Notes under the pieces: model-generated
Databases searched by the model: none
The model's input: the letters and a program-made list of their open reading frames with translations, nothing else
What the model was told of the DNA's origin: nothing
Translations under genes and position numbers: made by a program
In this document: positions 31,768 to 44,736 of the stretch, one piece after another
Layout of the letters: each line of letters begins with the position of its first letter
Position numbering within the stretch: the first letter of the stretch is position 1
Assembly (NCBI GenBank): GCA_015501075.1
Contig: JADNYJ010000020.1
Location: 124,001-188,000, forward strand
Origin: Gymnopilus junonius
Lineage: Eukaryota; Basidiomycota; Agaricomycetes; Agaricales; Galerinaceae
DNA length: 64,000 nt
Direction of reading: 5' to 3'

Positions 31768-33378
31768 TATACTTCTATCACATCCACTGCTTCGATACCC
31801 AGAGTCCCCGTCTTTGCCTTCTCAAGTTGAAGATCTGCAATACGATGTCGAGTTTCGGCTGCACGCAAGTCGATAGTCGTCATGTCGAGTTCGTGAAGCG
31901 CCCGCCGGAGTTCTTTAACTTCTGCAAGATGATTACTCGCGTAGTTCCTCCGAAGGGTCTCGTATTTTGAGAGCTAAGAAATTGTGAACAATTGCCAATG
32001 AGGTGTAGCCAGTGTAGCACACTTACTTCCTGTTCAATTTCTGTCAATTGCTTTGGTCGTTCATATTTCGGAATGTTCGGCAGTCCATAGCTCCGTCGAG
32101 GTTCTCGTGGGGGAAGTGAATGAGAGGTTTGATGGCCCGCCAATCGATGACCTCGTGGTGCTCGCGGAGGTGAACGTGTTACCTTCAGAGGGTATTGCCA
32201 ATTGGACTGAGCCTGTGCTATATGGGTTGGACCACGCTGAGGTTCATTCCCGAGAGAAGACGATTTAATAGAGGGTTGCGTGGGCAGACTTGGTGCAGCA
32301 GGTGAAAGTGAAGGGACGGACGGGGACTCAACGACATCCATTTTCATGTTTTCAACGTCTTCGACTTTCTTGTTCTCAACAGGTGGGGAGACAGGGTGTT
32401 CTGACATTTCAAGTTTTACCTTTTCTTCTTTTTCTTCCTTGACAAGCTTAGTCGTGGGCTCGACCTGTGTGGCAGTCGTTAGAGGACTTTCAGTCTTATC
32501 ACTCAACGGAATTTTGGTTGTTTCTTCATGTCGTTTTCCTTCCGAAGATGCCGTCCCTCTGGAAGCATTTTCTTCGACTACAATAGGTGTATTTGCTCGA
32601 GCCTTCTGTTCGGCTACCTGTTCGACTTTCTGAGGCGCTGATGGAGCAGGCGATGATTTGTTTGGAGAGATATCCGATTTACTGGGACGCTTATCAGAGC
32701 TTCGTGATCGGGTTCTGTGACCGGAACGCCTGTATGGCGACCGTTCGCGCGGACTTGGTGCTATGGAATGGTTCCCCAGCCGAATGGGAGATGGTCTGCG
32801 TGCACTACGGCTTCGAGAGCGGGGTCTTAAACGAGGCGGGGTGCGTGAACGACGTCTATATCGTGGAGGAGAACGCGAATCACGGCGACTGAAACCTGAC
32901 ACAAAAGTATGAGATGAATTGCGTACCGAAAAGTTAAGAACGTACCTGAGCGTCTGTAAGGTGATGGCGACCTATCATATGAATCAAGTAAGATGTCTGC
33001 CAGCTTGTGAATGCGTGTTTACCTTCTGTAAGCCCTGTCTCTATCGTATGGATGTCTGTCGGGTGACCTTCTTCTTGGACTTCGACTTCGGTCGTAGTCC
33101 CTATTCCGCTCACGTCCATAAGTCCTCCTTCTATCGCGATCGTCATAATCACGGCGGTCGCTTTCTCTCCGACTATCGTACCCTCCAGGAACATACGAGT
33201 CCGACTTCCGCGGCACGTATGATCGTTCATGTTCAGGTATTCGGTCGTTCGGACGTAGCCTTGAAGCAGTAATTGATTGAGACGAACGCCTGTCTCTATC
33301 GCGTTCGTCCACTGTAGGTCTACGGTCATCGCGAAGCGGCTTTGGGGTCGTTTCTGGCCTTGGAGGAAGGCTGGCCAT
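31768..33378 (-). CDS. Arg/Ser-rich (RS) nuclear protein, conserved hypothetical
   Basis: Low-complexity RS protein. The start at 33378 gives MASLPPRPETTPKPLRDDRR, then long runs of Arg/Asp/Tyr/Ser (RSRSPRRRSPDRHPYDRDR), a second RS stretch (RYRRRSRTPPRLRPRSRSRS), a Glu/Lys/Thr-rich middle and a helical, likely coiled-coil C-terminus (VKELRRALHELDMTTIDLRA ... EAVDVIEV) with the stop at 31768-31770. RS dipeptides usually mark splicing or nuclear speckle proteins. No RRM seen, so not a classical SR protein. A few short introns. Exact function unknown. Confidence 0.78.
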
Positions 33379-33508
33379 GGAGTGGAAGTAAATATGTAAT
33401 GTACTAAATTGAATAAATGGAACAAGCCATTCTAAACACATACAAACACCGATCACTGACACCGCGTCACTTACTTACCCAATACTTACCCTTCCTATCC
33501 AATTCACT

Positions 33509-36128
33509 ATGCTTGATTACTGTTCCATAGCCCACAAAGGTATATCATTCCTCCTCATTTTCACTTGTTTTCACCGTATGTCTTAGGTGGTATCGTGTTG
33601 TGGTCGCGTTCCTTTACGCCCGATGTTGCCCAGCTTGCGTCTTCCTCCACTTCACCTGTGAACTCCCTTATCCGTGAGGCATTGATTGAAGGTCGCACAG
33701 CCGACAACAAATACGAGAAGGATGGATATGCTGTAAAGTGGACGTTTGTGAATGACCTCGAACTTATTTTTGTGGTAGGCTTGACAACGTGGCAGTCAGC
33801 TTATTATCTTGAACGATTTCTAGGTTGCGTATCAACGCATACTGCAACTGGCATATGTGGATGACCTTTTGGCGGCAATGAAGCGCCTTTTTGTGCAATA
33901 CTTTCAACCGTTTGTTACCGCATTTGCCCAGTCTTTACACGATATCACCACCAACACCGCTGCGATTCAGGATACACCCTGGAACTTTACTAAATCCTTC
34001 CAAAGCTGGGATGTCATTTTTGACAAACTCCTCAAAGGTCTTGAAGAAAAGGCTGCTCTGGTTTGTTTTCAAGTTTCAATCCTTGCCTATAAAATGACGA
34101 CCTTTGTAGGACCGGAAGTCACGGCTGCGCTCCACCGTTCGCCCCACGTTTGAAACTATTACACCCCCCTCTGATGATCATGACACCAGTAAACACCTTA
34201 CTAATTAATATTTTCAGCATACTTAATTTTGTAATTTCAGTTCCTTCAATTGATCCTGACGCACCGCAAGACGAAGAGCAGATTTCCAGGAGCGTGCAGG
34301 CCCTAAAAAATCGACTGCGAGGTCGTGGCGGACGTCGGGGTCCACGTGGGAGGGGCAGGGTCGATGTGGCGGGTAGTAGGGAGAGTGTGGCAGATTCAGA
34401 GTATGCCACCCTTTAAATTGCCAATCGATTTACTTGACGAAGATAATTAGCTCCGACAGTCAGCCAAAGCGCAAGTCAAAGACCAAGATACAGCGTAAAT
34501 GGGGAGATGAAGCGCCGACGGAATCTGACATGGCTTCTTTAGACTTTAGTGAAAAAGTCGACCCTTCTGCTATGGACACCGGTTCCCATGATCTTCAGTC
34601 GTTGGTCGATCAATCCTCGATGGGAACGCGAACCCAGGACGGCCTATACGAAGTTAAGGACTGGGATTTCGCGAAAGATCGAAATGTCCGTGACGCTACC
34701 GACGATGCTATCGCTAATGCCCTAAAACCACTGGATGCCAAATTGTCGACTGAGAGCAGTTCTTTGGGGTCAACCTTTGGCTCGATCTTTGCGCGCTTGA
34801 CGGGATCTAAGGCACTCACAGAGGCAGATTTGAAGCCTGTCTTGGATGCTGTTAAACACCATCTCATGAAAAAAAACGTCGCGGTCGATATTGCCGAAAA
34901 GGTTTGTGAAGGGGTTGGCGAGAGCCTAATAGGCAGGAAGGTTGGCGGATTTCAAAGTGAATTATTTTCCTTTGTTCTTTCTTAAAACGCGACTTACAGT
35001 ATTAACAGCCGTCAACAATGCTGTCCGTGTTGCCCTCTCGACTTCATTGACACGCATATTGACGCCAAAGACTTCGACTGACCTGCTCTTATCGATACGA
35101 ACAAAGCTATCTTCTCCTTTGCCATCGAGTCAGCAACGAATGCCATACACCATCGCATTTGTAGGAGTCAATGGTGTAGGCAAGAGCACAAACTTGTCCA
35201 AAGTATGCTTCTGGTTAATCCAGAACGGATTGCGCGTTTTGATTGCTGCTTGCGACACTTTCAGGTTAGTCTACTCCGAATTATTTTGGGTCAATCCTCA
35301 AATTTGATGTAGGAGTGGGGCTGTTGAGCAGCTTCGCGTTCACGTGCGGAACCTGAGTATGTTGGGCGTAAATGGTGCGACAGACAGTAAGGGTCGAGTT
35401 GAACTTTACGAGAAAGGGTATGGGAAAGATGCAGCTGGTATAGCTCGAGAGGCAATCACGTATGGTCAGTAAGAGCTACCATACATTTTCTGCTACTAAA
35501 TTGTCCCGATGTACAGCAAGGGATAATGACTTTGACGTCGTTCTCATTGACACTGCAGGCCGGATGCAGGACAACGAGGTAGGAATCAGCTTACTGCTTA
35601 GAAAACACTGTCTGACCCTTTCACTGAAGCCATTAATGCGTGCCCTTGCAAAGGTGAGGCAAATAAATCGGGTATCATCTCCTGTGTTTCATACCTATTT
35701 TGTAGCTGGTTTCCTTGAACAGTCCTGATAAAATCATCTTCGTTGGCGAGGCGCTCGTCGGTAACGAGGCTGTGGACCAGTTGACAAAGTTTGATCGTGC
35801 CCTACGCGACTTCTCATCGACTACCAGTGTTGCCAAAGGTCGTGGAATCGACGGGATGCTGGTCACTAAGTGGGATACTGTGGATGACAAGGTTGGTTGC
35901 ACTCATTGTTTTGCCAACAATCTTTCTCAATCGTTGATCGAAGGTTGGAGCCGCCTTGTCAATGACTTATGTAACTGGCCAACCTATCTTTTTTGTCGGA
36001 TGTGGACAGGTATGTCCACAAACCTCGGGTTATTATTCAATGCTGTATTGATCTTTCTTGCTTAGACCTACACAGACTTGAGGCAATTGAGGGTTTCGAA
36101 CGTTGTTCAGGCGATTATGAAGGATTGA
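33509..36128 (+). CDS. SRP101: Signal recognition particle receptor subunit alpha
   Basis: GTPase of the SRP receptor at the ER membrane, docking ribosome-SRP complexes for co-translational secretion. The first exon is only MLDYCSIAHK, followed by GGIVLWSRSF and the SRX longin-like domain. Then a charged linker with an RG-rich stretch (RLRGRGGRRGPRGRG), and the NG domain: four-helix N part (VDIAEKVCEGVGESLI), G1 GVNGVGKSTNLSK, CDTFRSGAVEQL, G3 DTAGRMQDNE, G4 TKWDTVDDK, and GQPIFFVGCGQTYTDL at the end. The stop is at 36126-36128. Many short introns. Divergent from the RS protein by 130 bp. Confidence 0.94.
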
Positions 36129-36393
36129 TGTTGTGAAAAGCATTCTCCAACATTGTATTGATAGAGCTAGAATTTCTAAAATGCATATATGAATCTATGA
36201 AGATAGCTAATAACAATGGAATATGAAGGTGAGACCAAGCAAAAAAAAAATTCCCCGCTGAAATCAAAAGAGAAATGAACTACAATTTCCAAAGCGCGAT
36301 AACGAATAGCATACATACATGGTATAAAAACAGAAACAACAATCGAAGGATGCACAGTTGGACGTGAAATAAATAGACCATAAAAACGGACTT

Positions 36394-37496
36394 TTAAGAT
36401 GAATCAGACTTCTCACGAAGGTGGAGGAAGGATCTCGGTGTGTCTCCTCTAGCGTTGGTAGGGGACTGGGGATGTATGTCATATCGAAAATCACTGTTCC
36501 GTGCAAATTGAAACTGAGAACTGTTTCCTGAGAATGGATATTGGAAATTGGATAGAAACTCTGCACATGGTGCTGTTCGGTTCTTTCGGCGACGCCTGAC
36601 GAGCCAGATAATGAAAAGAAGGAGGAAAATAAAAGACATGGAGCCTATGACACCACCTGCAATCGCACTCACATCAGGACCTTGAGATGTCGCTGCGCTT
36701 GTGGAGCTAATGCCAGAGCCGGATCCAGCACTGGCAGTATTACTAGGGGCAATGCCAACGCCATCCACACCAGTGGGATCAGCTCCAAACGGAAGACCAG
36801 AAGGATTGAACGAAGTGGGCTCCTGACCAGGGGGGACAGGACTGGAGATAGAGCCCGTCTGGCCATTTGCCGTGTCAGAGTTTTGACCCGAATTGGTACT
36901 CCCAGCAGCCGCTTGCGAGTTCGACGATGGGCTTGCTGATGCTGTAGTCGAGACCGATGATGTATTAGATTCATTGACCGAGGTGGTATCGGAGCCAGTA
37001 TCTGAAGTGGTATTAAAACCTGCATCTAAAGTGGGAGATGGTACAGGCGTTGGATTCGAACCTCCTACTGGTGCGGTGGGTGTCTCCTCGCTAGTGCGAC
37101 TTGGTGCTGGCGCATTGGGCTTAGTGCTAGTATGAGATGGCGGTGGCGGAGGAGGAGGAGGAGGAGAGCAGGAGAAACCTGACCATTGAGAAATCAGGAG
37201 CTGGCACTGAGTGATATATGTAGACACACATACCTGGACACAGATTTTTGCTGCCAGAGGGTAGAGCAGAACCTTTGTCCCCACCATCAACAGGATTGCC
37301 ATGATTACCTTGATTTCCACTTCCAAAGCCGGTGCTTCCAAAACCGCCATTGGGGCTACCAATGGTAAAGGGATTTCCCAGCCTCCGTGAGAGCTGAGCC
37401 CACTAGGATGAGCGCTCATGAGCGCGCGAATCAAAGAAAGAAAGAAAGAAAATCAATTACCACAGAGCGGCTGGACAGGTGACGGCGAACGCGCAT
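36394..37496 (-). CDS. Single-pass membrane protein with Ser/Thr-rich ectodomain
   Basis: Probable cell-surface protein of the mid2/WSC-like architecture, without a recognised extracellular domain. The start at 37496 gives MRVRRHLSSRSV (basic, no strong signal peptide), then after an intron containing an AAAG microsatellite a Gly/Asn-rich part (NPFTIGSPNGGFGSTGFGSG), a Cys pair (LCPGFSC) around a second intron, a poly-Pro run, about 170 Ser/Thr/Gly/Asn-rich residues likely O-glycosylated, one transmembrane helix (GGVIGSMSFIFLLLFIIWLV) and a stop-transfer RRRRKNR. The cytosolic tail is about 60 residues. Role unknown. Orientation is convergent with the SRP receptor gene. Confidence 0.78.
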
Positions 37497-37710
37497 TGTT
37501 TTCAAAGGAATGTGGGGGATAATGAGCGGAATGTCATTTAGAACGCAGAGGACAGTGAGCAGATTCAGTTAGAGCGTTTCTTGACAACATGATGGATGAC
37601 TCAGCATTTCTCAAGGGCTTATGTCCGGGCCTGATTGCCGGAATGAGCTCATGATTTGGTTCCGTCATCTTCGTCCCTTTCCCCGCAATATTACTGTCCA
37701 CTATCGCACA

Positions 37711-38690
37711 ATGAAGGTCGTCCCTGTCCCCGTTCGCCAAGACAACTACGCTTATCTCATTATTGACGAGCGCACCTTAAAGGCCGCAGCAGTCGACCCC
37801 TACGATGTCGCCAAAGTCTCGGCAGCGGCAGAGGCCCATGGGGTTGACATTATCGCAGGAATAACCACGCACCATCATCATGACCACAGTGGGGGGAACC
37901 AGGTATTGCCATATTTTCGTTCTGTATACAATTTACTTATTCTTCTTAGGAATTTGTATTAACCTTTCCTCAACGCGCCAGACTTCCTGGGCTAACCGGG
38001 TGATCATTTCTATAGGCTAAAAAGTACCCGACTGCACCTATCTACGGAGGAAGTGACAAGATTCCTGCGTTGACGAAACTTGTCAAAGACAAAGACGAGT
38101 TCACCGTTGGAGACAATATTTCCATCAAGTAAGTACTTCCTTCCTTCTTTAGTGATGCATTTTATCGACCTGGAAACTCAGGTGCTTTGCTACCCCTTGT
38201 CATACTCAGGACTCGATTTGCTATTACGTGACGGAGCCTTCTACCAAATCTCATCCAGGGGGTGTTTTTACTGGAGACACTCTATTTATTGCTGGCTGTG
38301 GTCGATTCTTCGAAGGCGTGGGATCCGAAATGGTTACAGCTCTTGAGTACCTTGCATCACTTCCGGACGAAACTATTGTTTACAACGGCCATGAATACAC
38401 GGCTGGCAACTTATCGTTTGCAAAGCATGTCTATCCCACGAATCCTGCTCTGGATAAGCTTGCCGAACTTGTGGAGAAGAACAGTATTACCACTGGGTTG
38501 ACCACGATCGGCAATGAAAAGGAGTGGAATCCGTTCATGTGCTTGGACACCGATGCAATAAAGTGCGTTTTCTACCTTTTCCCATACCCCTTTGACTTTA
38601 CCATAGCTTCCCAGGAAAGCGACGGGCCATGAAACCAAAAGTGCTGTCATGGATGCACTTCGGGAACAGAAGAATAAATTTAAGGGGTAA
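37711..38690 (+). CDS. GLO2: Hydroxyacylglutathione hydrolase (glyoxalase II)
   Basis: Metallo-beta-lactamase fold thioesterase that hydrolyses S-lactoylglutathione, second step of methylglyoxal detoxification. MKVVPVPVRQDNYAYLI at 37711 is the classical start. The zinc motif THHHHDHSGG sits at about 37868-37897. Further ligands: CFATPCHTQD, FTGDTLFIAGCGRFFEG and VYNGHEYTAGNL. The C-terminal glyoxalase domain ends ALREQKNKFKG with the stop at 38688-38690. Introns near 37901-38015, 38128-38181 and 38562-38611. An in-frame ATG at 37621 would add 30 residues rich in Arg and hydrophobics, possibly a mitochondrial leader. Confidence 0.93.
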
Positions 38691-38918
38691 GTTCTTCATG
38701 TGCACAAGGTGTACAAAGAATTTTGAAGATCCAGTTATGCATGGGTCAACAGTCCCATGCTGTAATGAATTAAATACGAAATACATAAATGCTATTAGAG
38801 GGCCATGAAATCATCAATACGGCGTAATATCTGCGTACACCCCAAGAATGGCCTGCCTAAAAAGACAGGTTGATCACTGTCAGTGGTATCTATAGGGGGT
38901 TGAGTCCCATTATCAATC

Positions 38919-39766
38919 TCAGCCTAAGCCCACTGCTTTCGTAACTGCAGCCCTAGCGTATGGGATGTACGACAGGGTGTACCAAGTATATGCTAAGTAT
39001 TCGATGAAGACGAAGACTGCATGATATCTGCTTTAGATGTTAACGATGAACGATGGTTCATAAGACTTACTGAGGCTCAGAACCTAGAGAGGAAGGGTGA
39101 GAGTTCAGTATCAACTAAATGCTTGTCTAGGCACTGTCTTACCCCATTCCGCAAGGCAAATGCTCCGACGAAAACGAGACCGATAGAAGCGATGAGAATA
39201 ATCGACGCAGCAATACGAACGGGTTTGAACATCTATGAAAGTGGGCAATGCATTGGTATTCCTGGCCCAGACAAACACTTACAAGCCTCGTTTGTTTAAT
39301 GAACTAGATGATTGGAAGTCAATTGGTAAAGAAATAAGCTAAAGAAGGCACCATACGCACTCCGATGAGGAACCCTGTCCCTACGAGAGAGATGACCGTT
39401 CCCAAGACATATAACACTTGTACCAAGGAGGTCAGCTACTGAGCAGAACCTGGTTACTCCAAAAACAAACCAGCAAACAACACCAGCATTCCAAACACCA
39501 ATACCACTGTGCCCAGCAGACTGAGTACAAAGCCTGCAATCAAACTATTATAGAGAATAGAGATACTTGAGTAAATTTTCAACAGTTCCAAAGCAATCGC
39601 AGACAGCAGCATCCAGGAAAGGACCTCACCATCCAATGAATCCGTAAAGCCGCGTGGTCCGTGACAGATTAAGAAATTTGAACGCAGGTTCTCCTTCGAA
39701 GAAAGACGTGTCCGGTATAACGCCGTTTCCTGCTTCAAGGTTGAACCATCCCCGGCCTGGTGCCAT
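38919..39766 (-). CDS. SFT2: SFT2-like vesicle transport membrane protein
   Basis: Golgi tetraspan protein implicated in retrograde endosome-Golgi membrane fusion. It was pieced together from small exons: MAPGRGWFNLEAGNGVIPDT from 39766, NLSRTTRLYGFIG ending at a GTGAGG donor, AGFVLSLLGTVVLVFG, QVLYVLGTVISLVGTGFLIG, FKPVRIAASIILIASIGLVF / VGAFALRNG, and FIEYLAYTWYTLSYIPYARA to the stop at 38919-38921. Four hydrophobic helices in this order with FKPVRI and the YTWYTLSYIP end match SFT2-like proteins. Some splice junctions are estimated. Convergent with glyoxalase II. Confidence 0.8.
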
Positions 39767-40167
39767 TCTTTATAATTGGATGGAGAGGAATAAGATACGC
39801 TACAGATTTGGATCAGAAGGAAGATTGGTATGCTGTGCCAGCAGCGCAAGGCTTGAAAACGCGCCAAACTTGCCGCAACGGCGCAGGCTCAAGAGTAGGC
39901 ACGGAAGTAAGGTCACGTGATTCAGTGACCGATTCGAATTTCTCAAGTGCAGCCTACTGCCCCGGTTAAAAAGTGAATTACGTGCATTACAACAACATAG
40001 CCTAGCATGTCGAATCGTGAAAACAAAAATAGACAAAAAGTAAGAGCAAAGAATCGTAGCAGAGTCGTAGCAAGATAATTGTTTTGAATGATATAGTAGT
40101 AGCACCTGTCTCCCAAACGCGCAAAGGAATTATCGAGAGAGTAGCGTCGCAGAGTGGTAGACATCTT
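39767..40167. other. Spacer between SFT2 and EDC4
   Basis: 400 bp, promoter of SFT2 and 3' flank of EDC4, both on the minus strand. No supported feature. Confidence 0.4.
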
Positions 40168-43100
40168 TTAAGGAGTAACCTTGAGTCGCAGGGCCTCTTG
40201 AATCTCAGTTAGCTGTCGAGCCGTCTCTATTGTTCCTAGGCCACCGGGCAAGATGGCTAGACGCTGTTTCGTGGTGTTAAGAGATTGCTGAACGGTGGGG
40301 ATGACTCGTGGAATAAAATCAGATATCAGTTTGTCCTTAACAATAATAAAATGGTTAAGAAAGTCTGAAAGGCCAGATATGAAATGGGCGCACATTGGGA
40401 CGCAAGAGTGATGATACACGTTGGAGCCACCAAAGAGAATTCTTGAAATTCTCATCGTTAGGAGCAGTTTCGCCGATTATCGCAGATAACTGGCGATACA
40501 ATCAGGTCAGAAAGAAATTGTATTATGAGAAAATATGTGCTGACTCGATGAACAAGAGTCAAGATGACAGCCTGCGAGACGAGAGCTGCGCCATTGAGAG
40601 GGAAGACAAGGTCAGGGTTTGTCCTTGTCAAAAGGTCGCGAAGCTTGTTGGGATCCTGCAAATGAAGCACGCCCAAGTAATTTTCATCCCATTGATCAGG
40701 CTTTAAAGGTGGTGTTCGCTCTTGCTGAGGCTGGGGAATCGAGGCTTGGGGTATTTGTATTTGGGCAGGGTGCGAAGCTTGAGGAGCAGCAATGGGACTA
40801 TACCATTGCTGTTGCAAGGGAGGTGGCTGCACTGGCTGCTGTTGCTGTTGGAAAGGAGGGTGCGGCTGAGCATAAGGAGCGACAGGTGGGTTTGCAGGAG
40901 GAATGTTTGGTTGACGAAGATGAGCAGGATTGATGTTAGCTTGGGTAGGAATAGGCGGGCCAGTGACCGTCGCCTGGGGCTGCTGGGGTGCTTGAATGTG
41001 GTGAATAGGTGGCGGCGGGGCAGCTCCTGACAAGCTCAAGAACTTCACTTGGTCAGATAAAGCCCGCACAGTATGCTCCAGTTCCCGGATGGATGCCTGA
41101 TGGTACAAATCTCAGCAAGTAAGAAATTGAAAACGGGCAGTGAAACTCACTTCTTGGGTCCTGACTGTCTCATTGTGCCAATTGCCCAAGTCAGATTTGA
41201 TAGCAGACACTTCTGACCTCAGCTCGCGCACAAGGTCCTGGTGCAGAGTACTAGTTTGTTGGGAATGGTACTGATAGAAATTCGTGCCCAGAAGCTCTTT
41301 GATCTGCCTCTCAATCACGGGTGTGAAAGAGGACGTGATAAGGTTTCCAAAGTGATTAGATAGCGCTGGGCGCAAGAGAATCTTTTCCATCTCAACAGGT
41401 AAAGTCTAGAAAGGTCATCAAGATCAAGGACGAGCGAAAAAAAATAATGGGCTTGCCCTGTTGATATGTTCTACCAAACTGATGCCAACCTGGTCATTGA
41501 GCGCTGCTTTGACCTCATTCCTAGTGATGTTCTCAAGCGCTGGTAGGACTGAGTTTTGCACCTCATTTTTAACGGCCATCTCCACAACGCGGGTAGTATT
41601 CCTCGTCAGTTCAGTAGAGATGAGCTTCAGTATTTTTTCTTGGCGTGCGAAATCTTCAGCTTGCTCATGTAGGCGTGTTTCCTCAAAGCGTTGATCTGGA
41701 AGAAGGTTCGAGCCTGACTTACACAACACAGGTAGAAAGAAATGACGTACGCTGCTTGTCCATTTCCTTACCAATTAGCTTCCCAATGCGGCTATGAAGA
41801 CTTTCCTCAGTTTTTTTAATTTCTCTTGACAGCGCGAGGCCGAGAGTCGAATCGTTGATAATTGCAGCATCAGATGGCTTAGCGCCTTTATCTAAAGCCT
41901 TTCCGGATTCATCCTTTTCTTTCCAATTAACATTCTTACCCTTTGCTGCCTTGCTTTTAGTATCTGAAAGACGGGCTTCCGAGTATTCATTATCGACATC
42001 ATCAGATGGGGGAGTACGAGCGCGCGGCGACGGGTACGCAGGCGGCTGCTGGGATTGGGAGGCACCTGCAGGGATTGGAGGCAATGGCTGGCGTGGTTGC
42101 GATTTTGTCTCTGGTACGAGCAACGAATGAGGGAGATCAAATATGGGGTACTTGCTGTCAGCGTGCGAGAGCGCAGCGTCGAACCATTCTTTACGAATGA
42201 GGACTTGATCAACACCGGTCGAGTGAACAGAAAAGCCAACTAGAGCGAGTTCGCCAGGGGTGATTTTGGCTGCGACACAAGCAGCATGGGCCTCGTCCCC
42301 GTGAGGATCAGCGTCTGCGGTCAAGATGACGAAATGGATGGTAGGCTTGATGCCAGAGAACTCGGCCACCTGTTCGATATGTCCAAGAACGGTTTCTTCA
42401 CCGCCAGAGAAAGAGGGCTCGAGATGGATTTTGAGAGCAATCAGGCTCTCACGGCGGCTGTTGGCAACCCAAAGCGTCTGGATCCGTGAGTCGTAGCTGA
42501 CATGGCCAAACATATCCGGGTCTTCTTGGTTGCCATTGACAAAGTTGATGGTTGAAAGAATGGCCTTGTTCGTAGCGGACAGGAGCTGGAATATGGTACC
42601 GTTCTTCCTTCCTACCACGATGCCTCCATCTACAAAGGTCAGGGAAGAAGGAACATCATCTCCACGAATTTTATGGACTGCATATGGTGAGCTATTGCTC
42701 ATATGCCAGATCGTAAGGGTCGAATCCTCCGATATGGTAGCAAGGCAATAGTGAGGGACATCAAAATCGAATGCAACAACAGGCTAGTATTTATATTCCG
42801 TAAGTTCAGGAAGAATCTGCTATAAATCAAAAAGACAACGCACATTGTCAACGGTGAACAGTTGGCCGATGTGGTGAAGATCGGAATGGGGAAGGGGTTG
42901 ACCGTGAAGAGCAATCGTATTTGTCAGATCTACTACAAAGACCCGATCTTCTGCAGCAATGGCAACCATGTTGGAGTCTTTTGGGTGCCATTTCACTGCA
43001 CGAATAGCTTCTCGGGGATCAGTGGTTGGAGGAACACAAAGCAAAAGGCGTCCACTGGGATAGAAACACGTCAGGCAACACTTCTAATTAGGAAAGAGAA

Positions 43101-44736
43101 TTCTACCAACGGGACATCATCTGTGATCAGGTCTGGTAATTCCCAGACGACGAAACCGCCATCAGAGGTGACCCCCGCAAGTCTGTTGCCATAGACAGCC
43201 ATGTCGATAACGCTTGCAGTCTGAGAAAACACTTGAGGAAGCTGAAGTAAAGTTCTGTCTCCGCTGGAGCGAGAAATGACTCTGACACGACCTATAACAC
43301 GCGTTGGCATTTACTGATTATACGATTACGAGCAGGTGTAAATACCTCTTGTCATGGCATACGCAACCCAATGAGTTGCACCAATTGTCGTGCCCGGTAA
43401 AAAGACGGAATCTTGCTTGACAAGAGCGATGGGAGTCCATTTGACAGATTCCCGTGCTTGGATTTCATCTAGGGGTTGTGAAACATTAAAATAAATTACT
43501 TGGGTCTGGGGTCTGCAAAATGTTCAGATAAATGAGTTTGAGAGCCCCAGGGAAAAGCTTACCCAGGACTCGAGGTGGGCTTGGTGTTGTACTTGGGCTG
43601 TGTCTGAGCAGACACAGCTTTCTGCCTCACTGGATGGCCACCTCTGGCCGGGGAGCCATCTTTATCACGACGATTACCACCACTTTGAGGGAATGGAATA
43701 TTGCCAGAAAACAAAATGGGTTGCTGACTAGGACTGGAATCGACTGGACGAGGCTGAGGGCGATGAAGGGGCTGACTTTTGGGTGGAGATGAATGAGGAG
43801 AAGAAGTGCGGTTAGGAATAGATACGGGCTTGGCAGCTGGAATCGGAGGTAAAGGAGCTCTGCCAGGAGAATGCTCGACCTGCGAGAAATCACTACTGGT
43901 CAGATACACTTCGTAAGCAGGTGGCTGGGGTTGTTGAGCTAGGGCTGGCTGGCCACGAGTGAGGTTTTCCAATAGATTCTCAACTGACTGCCTCTTTGGG
44001 TCAGTAACAGTGGGCCACGATCCGGAATCCTCTCCCGCAATGGATGGCTGTGATGGGACGGGTTTCTTCTTTACAGAACCGGTTGCGGAAAGATGGTCGA
44101 ATGCAGAGGTGAATTCGAATATAGACCTGCGAGGGGAAGGGGGCTGTTGCTGAGCAGCTGGCGGAGGCACATGTGTCTGCTGCAGAGGACGAGTCCTTGG
44201 AGAGGTCTCATTTGACTGGTCATACTGATTGTAGCTGCGATACTCTTGGGAGTAGGGTGGGGAAGGAGCGGGTTGACTGGGATTGGACCTCTGGGTGTCT
44301 GAATATGTTGTGGACCTGGAGGAAGTACTGCAGAGCGATCAGAAACGAGGAGGGTAGAAACAACGAGGACTGACCCGGTTATCATCTGTTCGAGCATCTT
44401 CTGGACCTCATTGTGGGGAGGAGAAGAGTGGGAGCCGGGGGGAGTTGGGATCTGCTGTGGTTGGGGCTGAGACTGGGGCTGCTGTTGGGGGGGAGGGCCA
44501 CCAATCAAAGTAAGGAGAGCATTCTGGCGCTCGGCAACACTGGCGGTTGGAGAAGAGCGGGTGGGCTGGTCGGCTGGGAGGGGATTAGAGTCATAAAGAT
44601 CGGCTGGATGGGATTCAGGCTGGGATTCTGCGGAGTGGAGGAGGGAGTCAATGAGATTTGGGGCGGAGTTGTTGCTGGCAGGAGGGGTTGAATTGCGGGA
44701 AAAGAGATTCTCGTGCAGATTGGGTCGGCCGTCCAT
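40168..44736 (-). CDS. EDC4: Enhancer of mRNA-decapping protein 4 homolog (EDC4/Ge-1)
   Basis: P-body scaffold that couples the DCP1-DCP2 decapping enzyme. About 1300 residues. N-terminal 400 residues from 44736 are disordered, Pro/Gln/Ser-rich (MDGRPNLHENLFSRNSTP...). A WD40 domain follows (about 43470-42000): IRAVKWHPKDSNMVAIAAED, VVAFDFDVPHYCLATISEDS, HKIRGDDVPSSLTFVDGG and WVANSRRESLIALKI. Next a charged linker, a coiled-coil stretch (QAEDFARQEKILKLISTELT) and the conserved C-terminal alpha-helical Ge-1 domain (ALSNHFGNLITSSFTPVIER ... SLNTTKQRLAILPGG) to the stop at 40168. Multiple short introns. Start codon is 148 bp from the divergent metallothionein. Confidence 0.9.

Noticed and set aside
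36669..37135. Arg-rich and Val-rich open frames on both strands inside the membrane-protein gene
   Set aside because: They are out-of-frame reads of the Ser/Thr-rich ectodomain. The minus-strand frame with poly-Pro, membrane helix and stop-transfer is the coherent one.
39930..39960. T-arm-like GATTCGAATTTC as part of a tRNA gene
   Set aside because: No matching acceptor stem, D-arm or anticodon arm at the right distances. No tRNA was found anywhere in the window.
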